A DNA stretch of 64,000 nt from JAPHSX01 sp039714395 (GTDB lineage Bacteria > Pseudomonadota > Gammaproteobacteria > Thiohalomonadales > Thiohalomonadaceae): the NCBI GenBank assembly GCA_039714395.1, contig JBDLJH010000012.1, positions 28,091 through 92,090 on the forward strand, written 5' to 3'. A program made the translations under genes and the position numbers. The notes beneath the pieces were generated by a model. The model did not search any database, was not told the origin of the DNA, and saw only the letters and a program-made list of their open reading frames with translations. This document shows, one piece after another, positions 25,623 to 34,467 of this stretch (its first letter is position 1; each line of letters starts with the position of its first letter).

Positions 25623-25769
25623 CTATCTGTCGTTGTGGTAAATGAGCTGGCGAATTTGAGCTGAACCTACCCCGAAATAATTGGCACCTCGTTTCAATGA
25701 AGCAAAGAAAATGAACACCTCGTAGGGGATCAAAATCCAGACGGCTTCGCGTCCATTCGCAATGACAAG
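25623..25769 (-). repeat. Repeat-like intergenic element with a 48-codon open remnant
   Basis: The 187-bp gap between the M48 gene and darP contains, on the minus strand, GTCATTGCGAATGGACGCG followed by GAAGCCGTCTGG. From memory this resembles the dispersed GTCATTGCGA-type repeats of many proteobacterial genomes. The same strand keeps an open frame of 48 codons without a start codon (ending QIRQLIYHNDR and TAG at 25623-25625). It may be the tail of a dead gene or a repeat that happens to stay open. Evidence is from reading only. Confidence 0.4.
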
Positions 25770-25775
25770 TCATAA

Positions 25776-25802
25776 GAAAAGGGCCTCAATCGAGGCACTT
25801 TT
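25776..25802. terminator. Bidirectional terminator-like hairpin after darP
   Basis: GCCTC (25783-25787) pairs with GAGGC (25792-25796) across AATC. Flanking AAAAG and CTTTT extend the stem with an internal mismatch, giving T-runs on both strands. It sits just after the darP stop. Confidence 0.65.
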
Positions 25803-25807
25803 CATTA

Positions 25808-26326
25808 TTACCTTTCAATATTATCCCTAAGGTATTTAAACAACTCCCGCGCTGACTTCGGCGGTTTATTCTGCGACTGTTCTTTTTGCGCATTGCGTAA
25901 CAACTGCCGCAGGTGCTGGCGGTCGGCATCCGGGTACTGTGACAGCAACTCACCAAGGGCGGTATCCCCTTCCTCCAGCAGTCGGTCTCGCCATTGTTCC
26001 AGGCGGTGAAGACGGGCATTTTCCTGAGCGTGTTCAAGCTTCAGGCCATCCATCGCCGCAAGAATGGGTTCGATATCGGCGGTGCGTAACAGCTTACCGA
26101 TGTATTGCAGTTGGCGCTTGCGACCGCCGCGCTCCTTGATGCGATGGACCAGGGCGATGGCATCTTGCAGCTTTTCATCCAATGGGATTTTGTCGAGTTT
26201 GTTCTGGTGCAGTTCAACTAGCTCTTTACCCAGATCAGTGAGGGCATGGCTCTCTCGTTTGAGCTGACTCTTGCTGATGAGGATTTCCTCATCATCATCT
26301 TCGGGCTGTTCGGGTTCATTGCTCAT
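25808..26326 (-). CDS. darP: Ribosome biogenesis factor DarP (YjgA, DUF615)
   Basis: This 172-residue, highly charged helical protein associates with late 50S ribosomal precursors in enterics. The acidic N-terminus (EPEQPEDDDEEILISKSQLKRE) and KRESHALTDLGKELVEL, then RGGRKRQLQYIGKLLR, are hallmarks of the family, and length is normal. It lies 19 bp downstream of mgtE on the same strand but needs no functional link with it. A hairpin with T-runs follows. Confidence 0.92.
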   Translation of the reverse strand: MSNEPEQPEDDDEEILISKSQLKRESHALTDLGKELVELHQNKLDKIPLDEKLQDAIALVHRIKERGGRKRQLQYIGKLLRTADIEPILAAMDGLKLEHAQENARLHRLEQWRDRLLEEGDTALGELLSQYPDADRQHLRQLLRNAQKEQSQNKPPKSARELFKYLRDNIER

Positions 26327-26345
26327 AATGTGTTTGATTCGTTGT

Positions 26346-27704
26346 TTAGATCAGGAACAGTGCCGCTAATCCGAGAAAGGCGAAGAAGCCAAAGACATCG
26401 GTGATGGTGGTCAATACAACGCCACCGGCCAGCGCTGGGTCAGCACCAATCTTTTTCAGCAATAGTGGGATGGTGGCACCAGAGAGGGCCGCCATTAGTA
26501 GGTTGACCAGAATGGCGGCACCGATCACCAGCCCCAGCGGCAGGCTGTTAAACCAGAGACCGGCCACCACCGCGAGGACGCTGGCCCAGATGATGCCGTT
26601 GAGCATACCCACGCCGAGCTCCTTAATCAGTAGTTGTTGCGCATTGGCGCTGCTGATCTGCCCCAGAGCCTGGGCACGAATTACCAGGGTGAGAGTCTGG
26701 CTGCCTGCGATGCCGCCCATGCTGGCAACGACAGGCATTAGTACTGCCAATGCCACCATCTGTTCGATGGTGGCGTCGAACCGACCGATAACCCAGGAGG
26801 CAAGTAGTGCTGTGAGCAGGTTGATACCCAGCCATACGGCACGACGCCGACTACTGGCGATTACCGGGGCGAAGATATCCTCTTCTTCGTTTAGTCCGGC
26901 CATACCCATAAAGTCGTGGTCAGCACGGTCGCGGATAACATCGACCACATCATCGATAGTGATACGGCCAAGCAATTTACCTTGTTCGTCGAGGACCGGG
27001 GCACTAATGAGATCGTGATGCTCGAACAGGGTGGCTACTTCCTGTGCCGGGTTGTTAGCAACCAGTACCTCTGAGTCGCTACTCATGAGTTCTTCAACGG
27101 TCTGTGTGGGGTCATGAGTTAGCAGCAGGGTAAGTGGTAGCAGTCCCAGGTAGTAGCCGTCACGGTTGGTCACCATAAGACTGTCTGTGCTCTCTGGCAG
27201 CTCGCCGAGGCGGCGCAGGTAGCGCAGTACCACATCAAGACTGATATCGGCGCGAATAGTGATGGTATCGACGTTCATCAGACCGCCGGCCGAATCTTCA
27301 TCGTAGTGCCGTACCGCCTCCAGCCGTTCACGGTGTTGCTGATCCATGTTTTGCAGCAGTTGTGTGGTTACATCCTCAGGCATTTCCGGCAGCAGATCAG
27401 CCAGGTCGTCCGGGGCGAGCTTACTGGCAGCGGCCACCAGCTCGTGTGACTCCATGTCACGGATCAGACTGGCACGCAGGTTGTCGTTGACGTGTAGCAG
27501 GATATCGCCGTCGAAGTTGGGATCGACTTGCTCCCAGACGATGTTGCGCTGTTCGGCGGGAAGGGATTCGAGTAGCAGGGCGATCTCAGCAGGATGCTGT
27601 TCGTTGATAAACTCGCGGATGGCCTTCAGGTCTTGTTGCGACAGCGCCTCGTGCAGCGTCTCAAGACGCTCCTGCACCGACTCTGTTTCTGTCGCTTCGA
27701 CCAT
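26346..27704 (-). CDS. mgtE: Magnesium transporter MgtE
   Basis: This 452-residue inner-membrane Mg2+ channel has the three standard parts. Residues about 10-130 form an acidic helical N domain with DLADLLPEMPEDVT. A pair of CBS domains follows (about 140-260, with LLGRITIDDVVDVIRDRAD), which senses cytosolic Mg2+. The C-terminal five-helix pore starts near 285 (RAVWLGINLLTALLASWVIG) and contains PVVASMGGIAGSQTLTLVIRA. Length matches the Thermus protein. The gene follows ptsI by 85 bp on the same strand. Confidence 0.95.
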   Translation of the reverse strand: MVEATETESVQERLETLHEALSQQDLKAIREFINEQHPAEIALLLESLPAEQRNIVWEQVDPNFDGDILLHVNDNLRASLIRDMESHELVAAASKLAPDDLADLLPEMPEDVTTQLLQNMDQQHRERLEAVRHYDEDSAGGLMNVDTITIRADISLDVVLRYLRRLGELPESTDSLMVTNRDGYYLGLLPLTLLLTHDPTQTVEELMSSDSEVLVANNPAQEVATLFEHHDLISAPVLDEQGKLLGRITIDDVVDVIRDRADHDFMGMAGLNEEEDIFAPVIASSRRRAVWLGINLLTALLASWVIGRFDATIEQMVALAVLMPVVASMGGIAGSQTLTLVIRAQALGQISSANAQQLLIKELGVGMLNGIIWASVLAVVAGLWFNSLPLGLVIGAAILVNLLMAALSGATIPLLLKKIGADPALAGGVVLTTITDVFGFFAFLGLAALFLI

Positions 27705-27789
27705 GTTTATCCCCTGTTGTTTGTGGCGCAGTTTAGCAAGGGGGACAGGTCTAGGGAATGGCCTGCCGGTGATGGCTAGAGATTTATCT

Positions 27790-29520
27790 CTAAAATGTGT
27801 GAATTAGGCCCAATTCTACGCCTCGGGCAGCAGGGTTATCACTAGCCATTAATTTGCCGAGCTTGCGTTGCAATTTACCGATATCGCTTTCACGTATCAG
27901 CTGTTTGACCTCAAGCAGACCGGATGGAGGCATGCTGAACTCGCGCAGGCCCATTGCCAGAAGCAGGCGGGTGTAACGTGAGTCACCGGCCATTTCGCCA
28001 CACATGGATACCGGTATTTTGGCCTTATGGCCCGCTTTAATTACCCCCTGTATCAGTCGCAGTACACCGAGATTAAGGGGATCGAATAGATGGTTAACGG
28101 TTTCATCAATGCGATCAGTGGCAAGGGTGTATTGCATTAGATCGTTGGTTCCGATCGACAGAAAGTCGAGGCGTTGGGCGAAAAGGTCTGCACAGATGGC
28201 CGCAGCAGGTACCTCAATCATTGCACCGATAGGTATCCTGGGGTCAAAGGGCTTTTTCTCGCGCCGTAACTCGGCCTTTGCCTGCTCTATCAAGGCCAGT
28301 GTCTGCCCCAGTTCCTGTACGCTGGTGAGCATTGGGATCAGTAGTCGCACTCGTCCCTTTGCTGAGGCACGCAAAATGGCACGAAGCTGGGGCAGGAACA
28401 GCTCGGGCTCTTTCAGGCAGAGGCGAATGGCTCGTAGTCCCAGTGCCGGATTGGTGCAGGCGGTGGCACCGGGGATGATCTCTTTGTCAGCACCGAGATC
28501 AAGACTACGGATGGTTAGAGGTAATCCTTTGAGTCGTCGCAGGGTGTTGCGGTAAGTGTGGTACTGCTCAGCTTCGTCGGGTGGGTTTTGACGATTCATG
28601 AAAAGAAATTCGGTGCGATAGAGTCCTACCCCGGCGGCACCTACACGTTTAAGTGCCGTAATGTCATCGGAGAGTTCGATGTTGGCGTGTAGGGTGATGG
28701 GGGTACCGTCGAGACTAAGAGAGTTTTGATCCTTTAGCTTGTAGAGTTCACGCCGTGCTCGCTTCTCGATACGTTGACGTGATTTGTAGTGTTTGAGGAG
28801 CTCCTCGTCCGGGTCTAACAGCACGCTGCCGTTATTGGCATCGATGATTAGCTGCTCATCATTATGAACATACTGATGAACACGGGGGACCCCTACCAGT
28901 GCGGGGATGCCGAGACCGCGGGCGAGAATGGCGGTGTGTGACAGTGGACCTCCACGTTCGGTGACGATAGCGGCAACGTTGCGGCTGTTCAGCTGCACCA
29001 TGTCGCTGGGGGCAAGATCGACGGCGAGAATGATACGGGGCTCATCCTTGTCACTCTCCAGTGCACCGATCTGATGCTCTTCGCGTAACAGTATCTGCTG
29101 CACACGTCGCACTACATGCTCCACATCGTCGCGGCGGGTGCGCAGGTAGGGATCCTCCATCGCGTCGAACACCTGCACCAGTGCGTCCTGTTGTAGTTTT
29201 AGTGCCCATTCGGCATTGCAATGGTGTTGGCGTATCAATTCCACCGGGGCGCTGCTCAGTGCCTCATCCTGCAACATCAGCAGGTGGGTATCGATAAAGG
29301 CGGCGATGTCCTGCGGAGTGTGTTCTGGGATCTGCTGGCGGATGATGTGTAACTGTTCACGTGCCGTATTTAGTGCATGTTCAAAGCGGGAAACTTCATT
29401 ATCGATATGTTCGGCTGGCAGCACATACTCGGCGATATCAAGCTGTCCGTGCTGTATTACACGGGCCTTGCCGATGGCGATTCCTTTTGAGACTGAAATG
29501 CCGGATAGTGCTATGGGCAT
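27790..29520 (-). CDS. ptsI: PTS enzyme I (phosphoenolpyruvate-protein phosphotransferase)
   Basis: This cytosolic enzyme of 576 residues takes phosphate from PEP and passes it to HPr. The N-terminal HPr-binding and phosphohistidine domains carry the active His in ERGGPLSHTAILARGLGIPA (about 180-200). The TIM barrel has the PEP-site GVGLYRTEFLFMNR and IPVSMCGEMAGD. No GAF domain is present, so it is PtsI-like, not PtsP. There is no sugar permease (EIIBC) gene in this cluster, so it probably feeds the regulatory PTS encoded with it (HPr, EIIA-Man, PtsN, HprK). Confidence 0.94.
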   Translation of the reverse strand: MPIALSGISVSKGIAIGKARVIQHGQLDIAEYVLPAEHIDNEVSRFEHALNTAREQLHIIRQQIPEHTPQDIAAFIDTHLLMLQDEALSSAPVELIRQHHCNAEWALKLQQDALVQVFDAMEDPYLRTRRDDVEHVVRRVQQILLREEHQIGALESDKDEPRIILAVDLAPSDMVQLNSRNVAAIVTERGGPLSHTAILARGLGIPALVGVPRVHQYVHNDEQLIIDANNGSVLLDPDEELLKHYKSRQRIEKRARRELYKLKDQNSLSLDGTPITLHANIELSDDITALKRVGAAGVGLYRTEFLFMNRQNPPDEAEQYHTYRNTLRRLKGLPLTIRSLDLGADKEIIPGATACTNPALGLRAIRLCLKEPELFLPQLRAILRASAKGRVRLLIPMLTSVQELGQTLALIEQAKAELRREKKPFDPRIPIGAMIEVPAAAICADLFAQRLDFLSIGTNDLMQYTLATDRIDETVNHLFDPLNLGVLRLIQGVIKAGHKAKIPVSMCGEMAGDSRYTRLLLAMGLREFSMPPSGLLEVKQLIRESDIGKLQRKLGKLMASDNPAARGVELGLIHTF

Positions 29521-29553
29521 GCTGACTCCTGCCTGTTAGAAGATGGGGTGGTG

Positions 29554-29823
29554 TTACTCCTCTTCGCCGAAGCGCTCGGCTACCAGCGCCTCGAGTTGTT
29601 GCAGTGCTGCCTCGGCATCGCTGCCATCGGCACTGAGTTCCAGGGTGGCTCCCTTGGCCGCGGCCAGCATCATTACACCCATGATGCTTTTGCCATTGAC
29701 GCGCTGGCCGTTGCGGCTGAGATTTATCTCGCTATTGAAACCGGAGGCGAGACTGACAAACTTGGCAGCGGCGCGCGCGTGCAGCCCCAGCTTGTTAATG
29801 ATGGTGATCTCACTGCTAAGCAT
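29554..29823 (-). CDS. ptsH: HPr phosphocarrier protein
   Basis: This 89-residue phosphocarrier has the active His in NKLGLHARAAAKFVS (His15 by the usual numbering) and the regulatory serine in VNGKSIMGVMML (Ser46 site). The latter is the target of HPr kinase, whose gene lies three genes upstream in the same operon. Its start overlaps the EIIA stop by 8 bp. ptsI follows 33 bp downstream. Confidence 0.95.
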   Translation of the reverse strand: MLSSEITIINKLGLHARAAAKFVSLASGFNSEINLSRNGQRVNGKSIMGVMMLAAAKGATLELSADGSDAEAALQQLEALVAERFGEEE

Positions 29824-30238
29824 GGTCTACCCGCTCCTGTTGTGCCAGTGGCGGGTGCATATATATGCTGTCCCTACCACCGTTAAGGGCCTTCTCGGCA
29901 AGGGCTTGCAGGCCATCTTCGGCATAGTTCATAACGCGAATTAGCATTGCCAGGCTAAGCCCTGAGATGAGAATAAGCGGATGTTCTTCCCCCATCAGGC
30001 TACAGGCGATATTGCTGGGTGTAGCGCCGTAGAGATCGGTCAGGATCAGTACGCCATCACCTTGATCGAGTTCGTTGAGTAGTTCTCGGGCCCGATTACG
30101 CTCCTGTTCCAGGTCGCAATCAGGCTGGATATCCATCACCCTGGTCTCCAGGGGAAGAGTACCCAGAGTTCCAATGGTGGCCTCCAGTGTGGCGCTGCCA
30201 AAGGGGGTGTGAGTGATGAGTAACAGGGCAACGCTCAT
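29816..30238 (-). CDS. PTS EIIA component, mannose family
   Basis: This 140-residue EIIA domain stands alone. The phosphorylated histidine is His10 in LLITHTPFGSA, and GVLILTDLYGATPSNIA is the second family motif. With no EIIB, IIC or IID partner nearby, it likely signals rather than transports sugar. The ATG at 30238 is chosen because it overlaps the rapZ stop (ATGA) and begins the family sequence; the longer open frame upstream is a shadow of rapZ. Confidence 0.92.
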   Translation of the reverse strand: MSVALLLITHTPFGSATLEATIGTLGTLPLETRVMDIQPDCDLEQERNRARELLNELDQGDGVLILTDLYGATPSNIACSLMGEEHPLILISGLSLAMLIRVMNYAEDGLQALAEKALNGGRDSIYMHPPLAQQERVDHA

Positions 30239-31092
30239 GACAGCTCCCGGTGGCGGGTGAGTACGCTGATACCCTGTTGCTGAAAGTGCTGGCTGAGTCG
30301 TTCGACAAAAAATACAGAGCGATGTTGCCCTCCGGTGCAGCCGATGGCCACCGTCATGTAGCTGCGGTTGTCGGCGGCAAATTGTGGCAGCCATTGCTCA
30401 AGGAAGTCACTCACCTGTTCAAACATGCGATTGACCTCGAAGTGGTTCTCCAGGAAGTGGACCACCTCCGCATCACGTCCGGTGAGTGGACGCAGGCGCG
30501 GCTCCCAGTGAGGGTTTGGCAGGCATCGCACGTCGAAGATAAAGTCTGCCTCCAGCGGTACACCGTGCTTGAAGCCAAATGACTGGAATAGCACTGACAT
30601 GTTTTCACCGCCACGCTCGCCGATACTCTTCTGGATCAGTTCGCGCAGCTGATGGATGTTGGTACGGCTGCTGTCGATCTGCATATCCGCCTTGCTGCTG
30701 ATAGGCTTGAGCATCATACGCTCTTGTAAAATGGCCTCTTCCAGCGGTACCTCATCGTCGGTAAGGGGGTGACGGCGGCGGGTCTCGCTAAAACGTTTGA
30801 TCAGGATGTCGTCAGTGGCATCGATAAAGATGACCTCACACGGCAATCCGGTTTGCTTGAGCTGTTTCAGTAGTTCTGGAAAGGTGGCGAAGTCGTTGTT
30901 GAGATTGCGTGCGTCGATACCCACGGCGACCATTTCATAATGGTGGTGCTGGGCGTTGAGCATCTCATCGGCGAAGGCCGGCAGGAGTGCCATCGGCAGG
31001 TTGTCGATGCAGTAGCCACCGATATCCTCCAGGGCGTTGAGCGCCACACTCTTACCGGCACCTGATGTACCACTAACAATCAGTAGTTTCAT
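30235..31092 (-). CDS. rapZ: RNase adapter RapZ (P-loop nucleotide-binding protein)
   Basis: This 285-residue member of the YvcJ/RapZ family has Walker A GTSGAGKS at residues 8-15. The middle part holds FGFKHGVPLEADFIFDVR. The C-terminal domain contains IGCTGGQHRSVF, characteristic of the family. In E. coli RapZ senses glucosamine-6-phosphate and guides RNase E to the small RNA GlmZ; whether that applies here is unknown. It overlaps hprK upstream and the EIIA gene downstream by 4 bp each, in the ordinary ptsN-hprK-rapZ-ptsH order. Confidence 0.94.
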   Translation of the reverse strand: MKLLIVSGTSGAGKSVALNALEDIGGYCIDNLPMALLPAFADEMLNAQHHHYEMVAVGIDARNLNNDFATFPELLKQLKQTGLPCEVIFIDATDDILIKRFSETRRRHPLTDDEVPLEEAILQERMMLKPISSKADMQIDSSRTNIHQLRELIQKSIGERGGENMSVLFQSFGFKHGVPLEADFIFDVRCLPNPHWEPRLRPLTGRDAEVVHFLENHFEVNRMFEQVSDFLEQWLPQFAADNRSYMTVAIGCTGGQHRSVFFVERLSQHFQQQGISVLTRHRELS

Positions 31093-32036
31093 TGTTCTCT
31101 GTTTTGAATCATGCGCTGCTGTCGCGCAATGAAATCCTCTGCCGCATCGTAGCCACGATTATACAGAATTTGATTGCGTGCGGCGGCCTCTACCAGTACA
31201 GCGAGATTGCGACCGGGGGCAACAGGTACCTCTACCTCGGGGACGGCTACATCGAGCAGTGTATGCATACGCCGTGCTCCCTTGAGGCGATCCATGGCCT
31301 TGGGTTTGTTGGCATCAACCGGGGTGAGCTGAACGATAAGCTGTAGCACCATTTCGGGTTTAATCGCGTTGTCACCAAACAACTCACGCACATTCATGAC
31401 GCCAAGGCCGCGCACCTCAAGGAAGTTCTTTAGTACTTCTGGACAGTGGCCTACCAGGGTCTCCGGGGCGGTGCGGCGAAAGGCGGGAGCATCATCGGCC
31501 ACCAGGCGATGGCCGCGGGTGATTAATTCCAGTGCCAGTTCGCTCTTGCCGATGGCGCTCTCACCGGTCAGCAGCACCCCAATCCCCATTACTTCCATAA
31601 AGACACCATGTATCACCAATGTATCGGCGAGTAGACCGCTTAGGTAGTAGTCGATGTTACGTGCCAGTTTGTGGCTGGAGAGGGGGGAGGCACAGAGCGG
31701 AACCGTGCTGCTATTTGCCATCTCCAGTAACTCATCGGGGGCATGCTGGTCATCGGCGATGATGACCAGCTGTGAGCCACCGCTGAATAGTTGTTCCAGG
31801 GCGTCGTGCCGCGAGTTATTGCCTAGCTCAGTAAGGTATTGCAGCTCGGATTTGCCCAGTAGCTGGATGCGGTGGGGATGGATGAAATTAAGGTGACCGA
31901 TGAGGGATTCGTCCCCCTTATCATCACCGTAGAGGGAGAGCGTTGTCTGCTCTCCGTGGTGGTGGGTCAGCCACTGCAGGCTAAGGCGTTGTTGATAGGC
32001 CTCGAAAAACTGCTGCAGGGTAATACTGGTATGCAT
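31089..32036 (-). CDS. hprK: HPr kinase/phosphorylase
   Basis: This 315-residue bifunctional enzyme phosphorylates and dephosphorylates the regulatory serine of HPr. The C-terminal catalytic domain has Walker A GESAIGKSELALELI (about 150-164), then LVADDAP and the signature LEVRGLGVMNVRELFG (about 197-212). The N-terminal domain is the usual MurF-like fold. The ATG at 32036 follows the ptsN stop by 2 bp; a GTG seven codons earlier with adjoining AGGAG is the alternative (32057). HprK is best known from Firmicutes but also occurs in PTS-Ntr clusters of some proteobacteria. Confidence 0.93.
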   Translation of the reverse strand: MHTSITLQQFFEAYQQRLSLQWLTHHHGEQTTLSLYGDDKGDESLIGHLNFIHPHRIQLLGKSELQYLTELGNNSRHDALEQLFSGGSQLVIIADDQHAPDELLEMANSSTVPLCASPLSSHKLARNIDYYLSGLLADTLVIHGVFMEVMGIGVLLTGESAIGKSELALELITRGHRLVADDAPAFRRTAPETLVGHCPEVLKNFLEVRGLGVMNVRELFGDNAIKPEMVLQLIVQLTPVDANKPKAMDRLKGARRMHTLLDVAVPEVEVPVAPGRNLAVLVEAAARNQILYNRGYDAAEDFIARQQRMIQNREQ

Positions 32037-32038
32037 GG

Positions 32039-32500
32039 CTAGTGCTGTTTCTGCCACTCCTGAATGGCAGAGAACAGGCTGTGCGCATCGGGTGAGGCAC
32101 GCAGTTGTTTCACTAATTGTTCATCGCTGAACATGCGTGCTAGCTGTGCCAGCAGTTGAAGGTGCTCCTCGGTGGCCTCCTCAGGTACCAGCAGGCCAAA
32201 CAGCAGGTCTACCGGCTGATTATCGCTGGCGTCGAAATCGACACCTTGCTGCAATTTGATAAATGCAGCAAGGGTGGCATCGTTCTGTTTGAGTCGGCCG
32301 TGGGGAATTGCCACCCCATGGCCCAGGCCGGTACTACCTAGCCGCTCACGGGAGAGCAAACTGTCAAAAACCTGGTTTTGCGACAGTGCCTCCTGATTGG
32401 CGCTAAGCAGTTGGCTCAGCTGTTCCAGTACCCGCTTTTTGCTGGCGGACTGGGTGTTACAGCTGATGTGTTCAAGGTCGAGTAGTTCGGCTACCTGCAT
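32039..32500 (-). CDS. ptsN: Nitrogen-PTS EIIA protein
   Basis: This 153-residue EIIA-Ntr protein is phosphorylated at His67 in LGHGVAIPHGRL. EIIA-Ntr proteins tune potassium transport, nitrogen metabolism and envelope stress according to their phosphorylation state. The rest follows the fructose-EIIA fold, with LFGLLVPEEATEEHLQLLAQLARMF. It lies 36 bp downstream of hpf and two genes after rpoN, the classic rpoN-hpf-ptsN arrangement. Confidence 0.95.
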   Translation of the reverse strand: MQVAELLDLEHISCNTQSASKKRVLEQLSQLLSANQEALSQNQVFDSLLSRERLGSTGLGHGVAIPHGRLKQNDATLAAFIKLQQGVDFDASDNQPVDLLFGLLVPEEATEEHLQLLAQLARMFSDEQLVKQLRASPDAHSLFSAIQEWQKQH

Positions 32501-32536
32501 AGTTATTTTGCCAAATAAGTGTTGTAGAGTAGGGGT

Positions 32537-32875
32537 TTATTCGACGTCGGCGTCAAGGGGCTGATTTTTCAGTCCACCCTGAGAACGGTGGTGATCGGTG
32601 ACCTTCTCTTTGTGCTTTTTCACCTGGCGGTCGAGCTTATCGATCATGGAGTCGATGGCGGCGTACATATCCTCATTTTCGCATTCGGCGTGCAGGGTGT
32701 TGCCGGTAATTTGAATCGTGGCTTCGGCCTTTTGGCGCAGTTTCTCTACACCAAGAATCACATGCACATTGGTAACATGATCGAAGTGGCGCTCCAGGCG
32801 CTGAAGTTTTTCCGTTACATAGTCACGCATGGAGGTGGTGATGTCGACGTGATGACCGGTTAGATTAAGTTGCAT
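32537..32875 (-). CDS. hpf: Ribosome hibernation promoting factor
   Basis: This 112-residue protein of the HPF/YfiA family binds the 30S decoding centre and promotes inactive ribosome dimers in stationary phase. The typical beginning MQLNLTGHHVDITTSMRDYV is present, followed by KLQRLERHFDHV and, near the end, the basic helix DKLDRQVKKHKEKVTDHH. It is the short form with a modest C-terminal tail. The gene lies between rpoN (38 bp) and ptsN (36 bp). Confidence 0.95.
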   Translation of the reverse strand: MQLNLTGHHVDITTSMRDYVTEKLQRLERHFDHVTNVHVILGVEKLRQKAEATIQITGNTLHAECENEDMYAAIDSMIDKLDRQVKKHKEKVTDHHRSQGGLKNQPLDADVE

Positions 32876-32913
32876 TATCGTCTCCTGGTTGATGATGGGT
32901 TGTGATGCCTGGC

Positions 32914-34377
32914 TTAGGCCAGGCGTTTTCGTTCGTTGGATGGCGGGATTGCCATGGCTTCACGGTATTTGGCTACCGTGCGTCGGGCAACGTTAATGCC
33001 CTTGTCAGAAAGAATCTGTGCCAGCTTGTTATCGCTAAGCGGTTTTTTTGGTGGCTCTTCAGCGATCAGGGATTTAAGCATGGCGCGAATAGCGGTGGAA
33101 GAGGCCTCGCCGCCGCTGGCGGTGCTCACATGGCTGGAGAAGAAGTACTTCAGCTCGAAGATACCGCGAGGGGTATGCATGTATTTACGGGTGGTGGTGC
33201 GGGAGATGGTCGATTCGTGCATCCCCAGCTCTTCGGCAATATCGTGCAACACCATCGGCTTCATCCCCACCTCGCCCTGCTCGAGAAAGTTGCGCTGGTG
33301 TTCGATGATGCTGGTGGACACCTTGAGCAGGGTATCGTTGCGACTCTGCAGGCTCTTGATAAACCAGCGAGCCTCCTGCAGGTGGTTTTTCATTGTGGTT
33401 GAGTCGCCGCTGCTGGCCTGTTTGATGAGTCCCGCATAGTAGTTGTTCACCCGAAGCTTGGGGGCGGCTCCAGCACTGAGCTCCACACGCCAACCGCTGG
33501 TTGTTTTGGACACCATCACATCGGGGGTAATGTATTCAGTCTTGTCACTGGCGATCTGAGCGCCGGGACGGGGGTTGAGGCTCTGAATCAGCTGAATCAC
33601 CTCGGTGAGTTGTTGTTCGTTAAGTTTCATGACCCTTTTAAGTTGAGTGTAGTCTCGGCCAGCTAATAGTTCAAAGTGCTTTTCCAGCAGGGCGTGGGCC
33701 TCGGCCTGCCATGTTGTTTTGCCGGCTAAGGTGCGTAGTTGTAACAGCAGGCATTCACGTAGATCCTGTGCCGCTACCCCGATGGGATCGCAGTTCTGCA
33801 CGATATGTAGCACTGCCACGACTTCGTCCATTTCGATCTCAGGTAGCTGTGGCTGCAGGCTCTCAAGGATCTCTTCAAGGGGCAGGGATAGAAAGCCATC
33901 GTCGCTAATGGCGTCGATGATCGCCTCGGCGATCAGCATGTCCTCTTCTGTTATGGGACTCATGCGTACCTGCCACAACAGGTGCTCACGCAAGTCCTCG
34001 CTACGGCTATCGCCGTATTCGAATTCCCGATCTTCATCACTACTGGCGGCGGAGGGGGTGCTGGGCATGGCGTCGTAGGTGTCGTCCCAGACGCTGTCGA
34101 TGACCAGTTCGTCGGGCAGGGTCTCCTGTTGAAGCTCCTCACTCAGCTCCGCGACCTCTTCCGTTTCGTCGTTATCGGTGAGTTCGTCGGTTTCGCCCTC
34201 TTCGTTTAACTCCTGCTCGAACTCATCCCCCTCTTCAAGCATCAGGTTGGATTCCAGTGCCTGCTGGATCTCCAGCTGTAGCTCCAGGGTAGAAAGCTGC
34301 AACATGCGGATCGCCTGCTGCAGTTGCGGCGTCATGGTGAGCTGTTGTCCGAGACGGAGCTGTAGGGATTGCTTCAT
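32914..34377 (-). CDS. rpoN: RNA polymerase sigma-54 factor
   Basis: This 487-residue alternative sigma factor recognises -24/-12 promoters and needs AAA+ activators. Region I is intact (LRLGQQLTMTPQLQQAIRMLQ). Region II is a long acidic stretch (about 45-110, rich in Glu and Asp). The core-binding domain follows. The DNA-binding end has the helix-turn-helix MHESTISRTTTRKYM and the RpoN box ARRTVAKYRE near residue 465. The order lptB-rpoN-hpf-ptsN is conserved in gammaproteobacteria. Confidence 0.97.
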   Translation of the reverse strand: MKQSLQLRLGQQLTMTPQLQQAIRMLQLSTLELQLEIQQALESNLMLEEGDEFEQELNEEGETDELTDNDETEEVAELSEELQQETLPDELVIDSVWDDTYDAMPSTPSAASSDEDREFEYGDSRSEDLREHLLWQVRMSPITEEDMLIAEAIIDAISDDGFLSLPLEEILESLQPQLPEIEMDEVVAVLHIVQNCDPIGVAAQDLRECLLLQLRTLAGKTTWQAEAHALLEKHFELLAGRDYTQLKRVMKLNEQQLTEVIQLIQSLNPRPGAQIASDKTEYITPDVMVSKTTSGWRVELSAGAAPKLRVNNYYAGLIKQASSGDSTTMKNHLQEARWFIKSLQSRNDTLLKVSTSIIEHQRNFLEQGEVGMKPMVLHDIAEELGMHESTISRTTTRKYMHTPRGIFELKYFFSSHVSTASGGEASSTAIRAMLKSLIAEEPPKKPLSDNKLAQILSDKGINVARRTVAKYREAMAIPPSNERKRLA

Positions 34378-34467
34378 TTAGACTCAGGTGGCGGTTATGA
34401 GGAAGTACTAGTACGCCCTAGATTCTAGCGTATTTGATTGGTGAATGGCACAGATTTTGGATAACAA

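Noticed and set aside
25680..25700. TTGGCAC-N5 sequence resembling a sigma-54 -24 element
   Set aside because: The -12 GC dinucleotide is missing at the required distance, and no gene follows in a suitable position.
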